Assembly (NCBI GenBank): GCA_027064425.1
Contig: JAMOPO010000029.1
Location: forward strand, 1 to 42,185
Length of the DNA stretch: 42,185 nucleotides
Source: Methanobacteriota archaeon
GTDB taxonomy: Archaea; JAADCQ01; Methanopyri; Methanopyrales; Methanopyraceae
Direction of reading: 5' to 3'
The first letter of the stretch is position 1. The number at the start of each line of letters is the position of its first letter. A program made the translations under genes and the position numbers. Under the pieces are notes generated by a model that worked only from the letters and a program-made list of their open reading frames with translations, was not told the DNA's origin and searched no databases. Below are positions 14,798-21,965 of the stretch, in pieces.

Positions 14798-15571
14798 GTG
14801 GGGCAACGGGCTGTGAAGCTGGACGTTGACGTAGCCATCCGGGTCAACGGCGTCCTGCTAACGCCCGACGAGCTCGAGCTCCTGGTCAAGCTCTCGGAGA
14901 TGGGCTCCATGTCCAAGGTGGCGGAGGAGGTCGGCGTCACCAGGTCCGCGGTGCACAAGCGAATCCGGAGCCTCGAGGAGCGCCTCGGGTACCGGCTCGT
15001 CGAGTCCAGCCCGCTCGGATCGCACCTGACCGAGCACGGACGGAAGATCGTCGTAAAGTACCTGAACGCCAAGAATCAGCTCTCCAGCTCGGAGATGACG
15101 GTGGCCTGCTCCGAGACGGTCGTGGAGGAAGTCCTCTCCGCCCTCGGCGACAGCGGGGACAGCGTCAACATCATCGTCCCACCGCACAAGAAAATGAGCC
15201 GGATCGAGGCGGACGTGATCATCCCGGACGATCCAGTCGTCGCGTTCGACCGCTCGGAGGAGGCCGACAGTGATCCCATCGTCGTCCGACGCACCAGGCT
15301 CGTCCGAGTCGGCGACGGGGACAGGTTCGTCGAGGTCCCGGGGAGCGCCCAGCGGCTGTACCTGGCGGATAAGGGGGAGGCGCCGGCCGCCGCGCACGTG
15401 GCTTACTACTTCTCCGCCCTGAAGAAGGTAAGGGAGGGGGACTTCTGGACCGTCGTGCCCCAGGAGCTGGCCCCTGAGGCCGCCGAGGAGGGACCGGAGT
15501 ACACTATTATGGCGCTGCCCCTGACGCGGGAAGGGGAGGAAATCGTTGAGGTGCTGGATCGTGCTCGCTAG
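14798..15571 (+). CDS. ModE/LysR-type winged-helix transcriptional regulator
   Basis: An N-terminal winged helix-turn-helix of the ModE/LysR type spans about residues 22-70 (LTPDELELLVKLSEMG, then KVAEEVGVTRSAVHKRIRSL and ERLGYRLVE). It is followed by an archaeal C-terminal domain of about 180 residues with no motif I recognise. The start may be GTG at 14798 or GTG at 14813, which gives MKLDVDVAIRVNGVLL. The gene is divergent from hdrCB, the classic arrangement for a regulator of its neighbour. Targets could include hdrCB or the small exported protein overlapping its 3' end; its effector is unknown. Confidence 0.78.
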   Translation: MGQRAVKLDVDVAIRVNGVLLTPDELELLVKLSEMGSMSKVAEEVGVTRSAVHKRIRSLEERLGYRLVESSPLGSHLTEHGRKIVVKYLNAKNQLSSSEMTVACSETVVEEVLSALGDSGDSVNIIVPPHKKMSRIEADVIIPDDPVVAFDRSEEADSDPIVVRRTRLVRVGDGDRFVEVPGSAQRLYLADKGEAPAAAHVAYYFSALKKVREGDFWTVVPQELAPEAAEEGPEYTIMALPLTREGEEIVEVLDRAR

Positions 15572-15902
15572 CCTGCTGCTCCTGGCGACCCCGGTCGCCG
15601 GGCAGGACCAGGCCCAGCAGAAGCCGCCGCAGGGCCCGCCTCAGCAGCGGCCGCCGGGTGGTCCGCTCATCGACGCCGGAGGCGGTGGCGCGGCACCACA
15701 AGCTCCCACGGGGGCCGGGCCCGCGGGGAGTGCGGCCGGGGGAGGCGTGACCGGCGGCGCAGGGTACCAGCTCACGAGTCCCCTGTACTCCGTCATGTGG
15801 GCGACGTCGGAGATACCGTGGTTCCCGGTGGGGCTGATCCTGGCGGCCGCGCTCGGGTACTACGTGGGGAGCCGGAAGGGGCCTTCGCCCTGGGAGGAGT
15901 AG
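15546..15902 (+). CDS. small exported Pro/Gln/Gly-rich protein
   Basis: A 118-residue protein with a clear signal peptide (WIVLASLLLLATPVAG), a low-complexity middle rich in Pro, Gln, Gly and Ala (about 20-75), and a C-terminal hydrophobic segment (FPVGLILAAALGYYVG) followed by a basic tail. This predicts an extracytoplasmic, membrane-anchored protein. The TTG start lies inside the end of the regulator gene (26-base overlap). No family recognised. The exported low-complexity linker resembles a surface or S-layer-associated spacer, but this is a guess. Confidence 0.65.
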   Translation: MRCWIVLASLLLLATPVAGQDQAQQKPPQGPPQQRPPGGPLIDAGGGGAAPQAPTGAGPAGSAAGGGVTGGAGYQLTSPLYSVMWATSEIPWFPVGLILAAALGYYVGSRKGPSPWEE

Positions 15903-15911
15903 AAGGGCGGG

Positions 15912-16613
15912 CTAGGGGATCGGGATCTCGGTGATGGACTCACCGACGCGCTTCAGCGCGGCCGGGTCCAGCGCCACCACCACGCACTCGTCCGGGACGC
16001 CGGCGTAGGTCCGTGAGCCGTTGCACCCGAGCGTGACGTTGATCCCGCCGCGCTTGACGATGGCGCCGACCGCGTCGCCGCACAGTGACTGGATGCCGGA
16101 GAAGCCCGCCTCCACGCGCCCCCCTTCTTGGTACAGGTACGCCTGGACGATGTGCATCGCCTGCTTGGGCTCGCAGACGATCAGGACGGAGTCGGGCACC
16201 GTCTCGGCCTCCACGGCCCGCTCGTAGGAGACCGCCTCGTACACGCCCTCACCGTCGTACGCCTTGGGCACGCGCTCCACCGTCCGCTTGGCCGCGGACA
16301 GGGTGGCGTGCTGTCCCAGCTCCTCGTGGTAGAACCGGCCGGTCCGCACGGGCTCTGGGATGTCGCAGAGTCCGATCGCGGCGGCCCCGCCCTTGCACAG
16401 CTGCTCGTCCGGCGTGGTGTACACCCTGTCCAGCTCTCCCTTGGCCACCTGCATGACCAGCTCGCAGTGCCGGAGCTTCTCCTCGACGCGCTCGTACGCG
16501 TCCGGCACCTCGTCCTCGGACAGGTACAGCTTGATGGCCACGGGATCAAGCTCAAGGTCGAGGGTGTCCACAACGGCGCTCGCCGCCTCGCGAACGTCCT
16601 CCCTCCGGGTCAT
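15912..16613 (-). CDS. DUF169 family protein
   Basis: A 233-residue protein of the DUF169 family (COG2043), common in methanogens and anaerobes and of unknown biochemical role. Characteristic segments are LDLELDPVAIKLYL, LRHCELVMQVAKG, LCKGGAAAIGLCDIP, AYLYQEGGRVEAGFSGIQSLCGDAV and the late NVTLGCNGSRTYAGVPDE. Conserved cysteines suggest metal or cofactor binding. ATG at 16613 is preferred because GGGGG sits eight bases upstream; longer readings would run into the divergent regulator. The divergent gene at 16693 encodes a winged-helix regulator that may control it. Confidence 0.82.
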   Translation of the reverse strand: MTRREDVREAASAVVDTLDLELDPVAIKLYLSEDEVPDAYERVEEKLRHCELVMQVAKGELDRVYTTPDEQLCKGGAAAIGLCDIPEPVRTGRFYHEELGQHATLSAAKRTVERVPKAYDGEGVYEAVSYERAVEAETVPDSVLIVCEPKQAMHIVQAYLYQEGGRVEAGFSGIQSLCGDAVGAIVKRGGINVTLGCNGSRTYAGVPDECVVVALDPAALKRVGESITEIPIP

Positions 16614-16692
16614 GCGAATGCCCCCGCTCGTTCGTTGGTCGCGAACTACCGCGGCGTTTCCATACTTCAGTGTTTCGATCGGGGGGCGGAGC

Positions 16693-17091
16693 TTGCCCAG
16701 GAATACACTCTTCGTGGAACTAGCCAAGGGCGCGGCCGAGCTCACGCCGGAGAAGATCCTCTCGTGCGTGTTCGGGGTCTCGGAGTTCGAGGCTGAGGTC
16801 TACTTCAAGATGCTCGAGCACCGGGACGAGGCCCCCTTCACGGTGGAGGAGGTGGGCGAGCTGATCGGCCGGAGCCGCAGCACCGCGCAGAAGATCCTGA
16901 AGTCGCTGCTCAGCGTGGGACTGGTCCGACGGCAGGAGGAGACGCTGCCGGGAGGCGGCCGGCGCTACCTGTACGAGCCGACCCCGTGGGAGGAGGTGAC
17001 CGAGCTGGGGCTGGAGAGCCTCGAGCGCGTGTACCGGGAAGTTAAAAAATGGTTCAAGAGCTACCGGCCGGCCGAGGGGGAGGACGGGTAA
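16693..17091 (+). CDS. TrmB/MarR-like winged-helix regulator
   Basis: A 132-residue predicted transcription factor. An archaeal winged HTH spans about residues 25-90: [15 protein letters not shown], then [20 protein letters not shown] and [13 protein letters not shown] with a [10 protein letters not shown] wing. A C-terminal helix ([15 protein letters not shown]) could dimerise. The TTG start at 16693 follows GGGGGGCGGA. The stop and the start of the downstream zinc-finger gene overlap as TAATG. It is divergent from the DUF169 gene. Ligand unknown. Confidence 0.8.
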   Translation: MPRNTLFVELAKGAAELTPEKILSCVFGVSEFEAEVYFKMLEHRDEAPFTVEEVGELIGRSRSTAQKILKSLLSVGLVRRQEETLPGGGRRYLYEPTPWEEVTELGLESLERVYREVKKWFKSYRPAEGEDG

Positions 17092-17303
17092 TGTCGAAGC
17101 GGCGCCCGTTCAAGGCGGAGAAGGTGGAGACGAGGGACGGTGAGATCCTGCTGCGGTGCCCACGGTGCGGCGCGCTGTTCAGGGACCAGAAGTCGTACTC
17201 CCGGCACATCAACAAGTCGCACCTGTACAAGAAGAACCGGCCGAAGCGGATCCTGAAAAAGATGAAAAAGCGCGGTGACCCGCTGGTCACGGAGGAGCGG
17301 TGA
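17091..17303 (+). CDS. small C2H2 zinc-finger protein
   Basis: A 70-residue basic protein with one classical-looking C2H2 finger, C-x2-C-x12-H-x4-H, formed by Cys23, Cys26, His39 and His44 ([18 protein letters not shown] then NKSH). It is followed by a strongly basic tail ([16 protein letters not shown]). Such small archaeal proteins are likely nucleic-acid binders. The ATG overlaps the stop of the upstream winged-helix gene, so the two probably work together or at least are co-translated. Confidence 0.8.
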   Translation: MSKRRPFKAEKVETRDGEILLRCPRCGALFRDQKSYSRHINKSHLYKKNRPKRILKKMKKRGDPLVTEER

Positions 17304-17361
17304 TGGGGAGCAGGCTGAGCGCCGAGGCCGCCGGCCGGTGAGGAAAAGCCCGGAGCCGACG

Positions 17362-17814
17362 CTACACGTCCAGCTTCCCCTGCTTCCACAGGTCGATCAC
17401 CCGGCGCACGATCTTCACCGTGCTGTCCAGCGGGCAGTCCTCGTACCGCTCGATCCGAACCACCTCGCAGTCCACCCCCGCACGCTCGGCCCACCGGCGG
17501 ACGTCCTCCTCGCTGATGTCCTGGTCCGGGCCCAGCGCCACGATGTCAGGCCTCACCTTTTCCAGCGTGACCGAGAAGTCCTTGGGATGGCCCAGCACCG
17601 CCCGGTCCACCGGCTTGAGCGCCTCCACCATCCTCACCCGCTGCTCCTCCGGCACGATCGGTGTGCGCTTAAACCGTCGGACCGTCTCGTCCCGGGCCAC
17701 GACCACGATCAGCTCCCCATCCTCCCCCGCCAGCCGCTTGGCCTCCTCCAGGAAGGCCACGTGACCCGGATGCAGGAGGTCGAAGACACCGCCCGCGAGG
17801 ACCCTCCTGCCCAC
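17362..17814 (-). CDS. ribL: archaeal FAD synthase (FMN adenylyltransferase)
   Basis: A nucleotidyltransferase of the glycerol-3-phosphate cytidylyltransferase type. Archaeal members transfer AMP from ATP to FMN to make FAD. Visible: the N-terminal GGVFDLLHPGHVAFL with the HxGH motif at His15-His18, ARDETVRRFKRTP, LGPDQDISEEDV and the C-terminal STVKIVRRV segment near the position of the family's second nucleotide motif. The 150-residue length fits RibL. The GTG at 17814 is the natural start. It lies minus-strand, back to back with the methanogenesis marker operon. Confidence 0.9.
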   Translation of the reverse strand: MGRRVLAGGVFDLLHPGHVAFLEEAKRLAGEDGELIVVVARDETVRRFKRTPIVPEEQRVRMVEALKPVDRAVLGHPKDFSVTLEKVRPDIVALGPDQDISEEDVRRWAERAGVDCEVVRIERYEDCPLDSTVKIVRRVIDLWKQGKLDV

Positions 17815-17852
17815 CGTTCATCCCCCTAAACCGGGCCGCCGGGGTGTCCACG

Positions 17853-18296
17853 TTGGCTAAGGTGTTCATCCACCCGCCGAACAGCCTGATCCTCCACGAC
17901 CTGGTGGAGCGCTTCGGGCACGAGCCGCTCTCCCTGCCGAAGGAGGTGGGTAAGAGGGTTCGGGACCCCGAGATCGACTCGCCGCCGATGAACGTGACCC
18001 CCCGCGACCCCAAGAGGGGGCTCAAGTACGCGGCGGTGGAGGTGCCCTCCGGCGTCCGCGGGCGGCTCGCCATCATCGGCCCGCTCATCGAGAAGGCGGA
18101 CGCGGCCATCCTGGTCCGCAACGTCGAGGACCTCTCCTTCGGCTGCGTCGGTTGCGACCGGACGAACGAGTTCATCGTGCACCTCGTCCGGCGCCGCGGG
18201 ATCCCCACCCTGGAGCTGGAGTACCCCGAGGACGAGGAGGAGGCCCGCGCCTTCGTCCGGGAGGTGAAGGAGTTCCTCGAGTCGCTGGAGGGGTGA
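17853..18296 (+). CDS. methanogenesis marker protein 5
   Basis: A 147-residue protein of the methanogenesis marker 5 family, found essentially only in organisms with methyl-coenzyme M reductase. Typical segments are [41 protein letters not shown] and [12 protein letters not shown], with a C-x2-C pair. Its role is unknown, but it is encoded with MCR-related markers. TTG at 17853 is preferred over GTG at 17844 because GGGG then sits eight bases upstream and the protein starts MAKVFIH. It is first in a five-gene same-strand unit. Confidence 0.85.
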   Translation: MAKVFIHPPNSLILHDLVERFGHEPLSLPKEVGKRVRDPEIDSPPMNVTPRDPKRGLKYAAVEVPSGVRGRLAIIGPLIEKADAAILVRNVEDLSFGCVGCDRTNEFIVHLVRRRGIPTLELEYPEDEEEARAFVREVKEFLESLEG

Positions 18297-18300
18297 GCCG

Positions 18301-19524
18301 ATGGCCGTTCAGATCGCCCAGCTCTCCTGCGGTACCGAGTACAGCGGGGTCCAGCCCGAGATCGAGCGCGCCGCCGAGCGCGTGGGCGCCGAGATCGTCT
18401 TCCCCGAGGTGGACCTGGACCTGATCGAGGAGGCGTGCGAGGAGATCGGGTACCGACCCAAGAGCGCGAACCTCCGCGTGCTCCTGGCCCGGGCGTACGC
18501 GCTCGCGGAGGGCTACGCCGAGGCGGACGCGGTGCTCATCCTCACCTGCTTCCGGTGCGCCGAGGGCGCGCTGGTTCGCAGCGAGGCCCGGCGCTACCTC
18601 CAGGAGCGGACCGACCTGCCCGTGGTCACGTACTCCTTCACCGAGGACCTCGACGCGGGCGAGCTGCTCACCCGGCTCGAGGCGCTGGTCACCATCGTGG
18701 AGCGGAAGGGCCTCCTCGCCCGGAAGCGCCAGGAGGGGCTCACGCTCGGGATCGACTCCGGCTCGACCACGACCAAGGCGGTGGTGATGGAGGACGACGA
18801 GGTCATCGGGACCGGCTGGGTTCGCACGACCAAGGTCGTCGAGTCCGCCGAGAAGGCCGTCGAGCGGGCCCTCGAGGAGGCCGGTTACGAGCTGGACGAC
18901 ATCGAGGCGATCGGCGTGACCGGGTACGGCCGCTTCACCCTCGGCAAGCACTTCGACGCCGACCTCGTACAGGAGGAGCTCACGGTCAACTCCAAGGGTA
19001 CCGTGTACCTGGGCGGCAAGCAGGAGGGCGGGGCCACGGTCATCGACGTGGGCGGGATGGACAACAAGGCGATCACCGTCTGGGACGGCATCCCGGACAA
19101 CTTCACCATGGGCGGCGTGTGCGCGGGAGCCTCCGGCCGCTTCCTCGAGGTGGCCGCCGACCGGATCGGGGTCGACCTCGAGGAGTTCGGAGAGCTCGCC
19201 GTGAAGGGTGACCCCGAGAACGTCCGCCTCGACAGCTACTGCATCGTGTTCGGGATCCAGGACCTCGTGACGGCGCTCGCCGAGGGCGCCGACCCGGAGG
19301 ACGCCGCGGCCGCCGCCTGCTACAGCGTCGCCGAGCAGCTCTACGAGCAGCAGCTTCAAGAGATCGACATCCGAGAGCCCGTGTTCTTCGTCGGAGGCGC
19401 CTCCCTGATCAAGGGCATGGTGAGGGCGCTGGAGGACGTGATCGGCGTCGAGGTGCGCGTACCGCCCCACTCCCAGTACATCGGCGCCGTCGGCGCCGCC
19501 CTCCTGGCCTCCAACTACGTGTAA
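18301..19524 (+). CDS. methanogenesis marker protein 15, activase-type Fe-S ATPase
   Basis: Joins an N-terminal domain (about 1-145, with [13 protein letters not shown]) to a BadF/HgdC-type ATPase. The ATPase shows phosphate-1 [12 protein letters not shown] (149-160), the [13 protein letters not shown] region, phosphate-2 [11 protein letters not shown] (247-257), and [13 protein letters not shown] near the end. Cys274 ([12 protein letters not shown]) and Cys314 (SYCIVFG) are 40 residues apart, matching the two cysteines that bridge a dimer-interface [4Fe-4S] cluster in 2-hydroxyacyl-CoA dehydratase activases. An ATP-driven low-potential electron donor is therefore likely, probably for MCR maturation. 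The ATG start follows GGGGTGAGCCG. Confidence 0.9.
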   Translation: MAVQIAQLSCGTEYSGVQPEIERAAERVGAEIVFPEVDLDLIEEACEEIGYRPKSANLRVLLARAYALAEGYAEADAVLILTCFRCAEGALVRSEARRYLQERTDLPVVTYSFTEDLDAGELLTRLEALVTIVERKGLLARKRQEGLTLGIDSGSTTTKAVVMEDDEVIGTGWVRTTKVVESAEKAVERALEEAGYELDDIEAIGVTGYGRFTLGKHFDADLVQEELTVNSKGTVYLGGKQEGGATVIDVGGMDNKAITVWDGIPDNFTMGGVCAGASGRFLEVAADRIGVDLEEFGELAVKGDPENVRLDSYCIVFGIQDLVTALAEGADPEDAAAAACYSVAEQLYEQQLQEIDIREPVFFVGGASLIKGMVRALEDVIGVEVRVPPHSQYIGAVGAALLASNYV

Positions 19525-19527
19525 GGG

Positions 19528-20151
19528 GTGCCGCGCGTGTACGAGCACCGCGGCAGGCGCATCCTCGTCGCCGCCAGCGAGCCCGAGGCCGCCGAGCTCT
19601 ACTACGACATAGCCCGTCACGCCATGACCGACCTCGGCCTCGCCCGCACCGTCACCGCCGCCGTCTTCCACATCGACATCCAGGCCCCCATCTTCGCCGC
19701 CGCCGTCCGCACCCGACCCACCGTCAAGCCAATCACCCTCGGCCAGGTCGCCACCCTCGAGCACGACGAGGAGGAGAACACCCTGCGCGTCACCATCCGC
19801 GTCGAGCGGCACGCCCCCCGGACCCTCACCGCCCTCCAACGCGTCTTCGGCGAGGAGCGCGTGCACCAGGAGGAGCGCTTCGAGATCGAGGTCGACCTCC
19901 CCGAGGACTTCACCGAGGAGCACCTCGAACGCCTCCAGAGCCTCGTCGTCCACGACCCGCGGGAGCGCCTCACCCAGCGCGTGCACGACCTGATCGAGCG
20001 CGTCCGACCCGAGGGGTTCCGCGTCGCCCGCTACGCCCGCGTCGCCAACGATTACCTCTACGCCGCCACCGAGGGCCGGTTCCGAGAGGAGTGGTCGGAG
20101 CTGCTCATGGAGCTCCCGGGCGAGCTCGACCGCGTCGAAGGGGGCGAGTGA
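19528..20151 (+). CDS. methanogenesis marker protein 17
   Basis: A 207-residue protein recognised as methanogenesis marker 17, a component reported with McrC, marker 3 and marker 7 in the ATP-dependent MCR activation complex (from memory of the literature). No catalytic motif is visible; it is an alpha/beta protein with charged C-terminal helices. The start is GTG at 19528, or GTG at 19537 with AAGGGGTG at better spacing. From here the coding strand is extremely C-rich at third positions. Its stop abuts the radical SAM gene. Confidence 0.85.
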   Translation: MPRVYEHRGRRILVAASEPEAAELYYDIARHAMTDLGLARTVTAAVFHIDIQAPIFAAAVRTRPTVKPITLGQVATLEHDEEENTLRVTIRVERHAPRTLTALQRVFGEERVHQEERFEIEVDLPEDFTEEHLERLQSLVVHDPRERLTQRVHDLIERVRPEGFRVARYARVANDYLYAATEGRFREEWSELLMELPGELDRVEGGE

Positions 20152-21000
20152 GTGAAAGTTGACCACCCGTGCTACACCGGCGAGCACGCCAAGTTCGTGA
20201 AACTCCACCTGCCGATCGGCGGGCGCTGCAACATCCACTGCCGGTTCTGCGAGTCCGGGCTCGAGCACGAGGGACAGACCGCCGACTACCCCGGCCGCAC
20301 GGTACGGACCCTATCCCCCGAGGAGGTCGAGCGCCTCCTCCGCAACGCGCGCCGAGAGTGCGGCCGGATCGACGTGGTCGGCATCGCCGGGCCCGGCGAC
20401 CCCCTCGCCAACTGGGACGAGACGCGCACCGCCCTCGAGATCGCCGCCGAGACCGCCCCCGAGGCGAAGCGGTGCCTCTCCACCAACGGCGTCTGGCTCG
20501 AGCAGTACCTGCCCGAACTGCGCCGCCTCGTCCACGCCATCACGATCACCGTGAACACCCTCGACCCCGAGACCGCCGAGCGGATCTACGACCGGGCCGT
20601 CAACGAGGACGGCGAGACCCTCACCGGCCCCGAGGCCGCACGCTGGATCGTCGAGCGCCAGGAGCGAGCCCTCGACCTCCTCTCCGAGGAGCGCTACCTC
20701 CTCAAGAAGGTCAACTTCGTCCTCATCCCGGAGGTGAACGAGGACGACGTCGAGGAGGTCGCGAAGCGCGCCGCCGACGCCGGCTTCCACGCCATGAACG
20801 TCATCCCACTCCTCCCCGGCGGAGACCTCCGAGACCACCGACCACCCACCTGCCGAGAGCTCTCCCGCGCCCGCGACCGGGCCGAGCGCTACCTCCCCGT
20901 CATGCGCCGCTGCCGACAGTGCCGGGCCGACGTGCTGCACTGCCACGGCCGACCCCGGCTCATCTGGGAGCTGCTTGAGAAGGACGAGGGGGACGACTAG
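20152..21000 (+). CDS. NifB-like radical SAM protein of the MCR-activation cluster
   Basis: A 282-residue radical SAM enzyme closely resembling NifB. The radical SAM motif is C-x3-C-x2-C, Cys26/Cys30/Cys33. Just before it is HPCYTGEHAKF (His5, Cys7), matching the NifB HPC segment that holds the K1 cluster. CLSTNG places Cys108 where NifB has a K2 ligand. The C-terminal MRRCRQCRADV (Cys254, Cys257) matches the NifB CRQCRADA motif. The NifB cysteine that follows the radical SAM motif is missing, so one K2 ligand may differ. NifB builds the carbide-containing 8Fe cluster of nitrogenase. Here, between markers 17 and 7, a parallel cluster-building role for MCR activation is inferred. GTG start directly after the upstream stop. 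Confidence 0.92.
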   Translation: MKVDHPCYTGEHAKFVKLHLPIGGRCNIHCRFCESGLEHEGQTADYPGRTVRTLSPEEVERLLRNARRECGRIDVVGIAGPGDPLANWDETRTALEIAAETAPEAKRCLSTNGVWLEQYLPELRRLVHAITITVNTLDPETAERIYDRAVNEDGETLTGPEAARWIVERQERALDLLSEERYLLKKVNFVLIPEVNEDDVEEVAKRAADAGFHAMNVIPLLPGGDLRDHRPPTCRELSRARDRAERYLPVMRRCRQCRADVLHCHGRPRLIWELLEKDEGDD

Positions 21001-21896
21001 TGTACGAGACCGTGATCTACGAGGGCGGCGTGTACAAGGCCGACGAGATGCGCGAGCTGGTCGAGGACCTCGGCGGCTTCATCCTCCAGGAGCACAAGAT
21101 GCAGCTCGAGATCCACATGATCATGGCCGTCCCGATCGAGGACCTCGACGTCGTCGAGGAGAAGGCCGAGGAGCTCCTCGGCGAGATCAAGCGCGTCCCC
21201 CTCGCCGGCACCGAGATCGCCGTCGTCGGCATGAGCCTCGCCCGGCACCACATGCCCCACCCCGTCTGCGACATCGCCGAGTACCTCCGCCGCCACGGCG
21301 CCCGCACCAACGTCATCGGCCTCGCCCGCGGCTACGGGAGAGAGCTCGCCCAGCTGAGACCCCGAGAGAAGCGCCTGCTCGAGGAGCACGACCTCGTCGT
21401 CTTCGTCGTCGGCAACTTCCGAGACTGCATCGAGAAGTACAAGCTCCCGCTCATCCGACGCATCGAGCGCGTGCCCGTGGTCGTCGTCGGCGGGCCCGAG
21501 GAGATCGACGCCGACGACGTCACCTACATCGGCGGCGTCGGCCGCAAGCCCTACCGATTCCGCAAGGGCCGCGAGATCACCAAGCTCGACGAGATCGCCG
21601 ACACCGTCTCCAGGCTCATCGAGGAGCGCCGAAAGGAGCTCGCCGAGGACCCACCCGCCGTCCCACCCATGCTCGTGAAGGACCGCCTCACCCGAGAGCT
21701 GCCCCTCCGAGACCGAGACGTCGTCCTACAGCTCGACGGCGTCCGCGTCCACCGACCCTACCGGAAGTGGAGCGACCGCCTCGCCCGCGTCGAGATCCAC
21801 GACCGAAAACTCGAAGAAGTGGCCCGAATACGGCCCTCGGAGATCCGCGGTCACACCCTGATAAAGATAAAACCGAAGAGCGAGGTCGAGGTCTAG
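21000..21896 (+). CDS. methanogenesis marker protein 7
   Basis: A 298-residue protein of the methanogenesis marker 7 family, reported as part of the MCR activation complex. Recognisable parts are IYEGGVYKADEMREL, EIAVVGMSLARHHMPHP, DLVVFVVGNFRDC and VTYIGGVGRKPYRF. Cysteines are few (VCDI, RDCIE); they or the histidines in ARHHMPHP may serve as cofactor ligands, which is inference. The GTG start overlaps the radical SAM stop by one base (TAGTG), indicating coupled translation and fitting a model in which the cluster builder and its acceptor are made together. Confidence 0.88.
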   Translation: MYETVIYEGGVYKADEMRELVEDLGGFILQEHKMQLEIHMIMAVPIEDLDVVEEKAEELLGEIKRVPLAGTEIAVVGMSLARHHMPHPVCDIAEYLRRHGARTNVIGLARGYGRELAQLRPREKRLLEEHDLVVFVVGNFRDCIEKYKLPLIRRIERVPVVVVGGPEEIDADDVTYIGGVGRKPYRFRKGREITKLDEIADTVSRLIEERRKELAEDPPAVPPMLVKDRLTRELPLRDRDVVLQLDGVRVHRPYRKWSDRLARVEIHDRKLEEVARIRPSEIRGHTLIKIKPKSEVEV

Positions 21897-21965
21897 GACG
21901 ACCACGACGAGCGAAGGCAACCAGGTGAAGAGAGTGAGAATGAGGGGGAGGCGGGGGGCGGGGCC

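Noticed and set aside
17304-17361. A 12-codon ATG frame between the zinc-finger gene and ribL
   Set aside because: It is too short and lies in a convergent intergenic gap, with nothing to support expression.
18172-20268. A 698-residue minus-strand open frame opposite the methanogenesis markers
   Set aside because: Repetitive Gly/Glu/Val composition and full overlap with recognised marker proteins make it a shadow frame.
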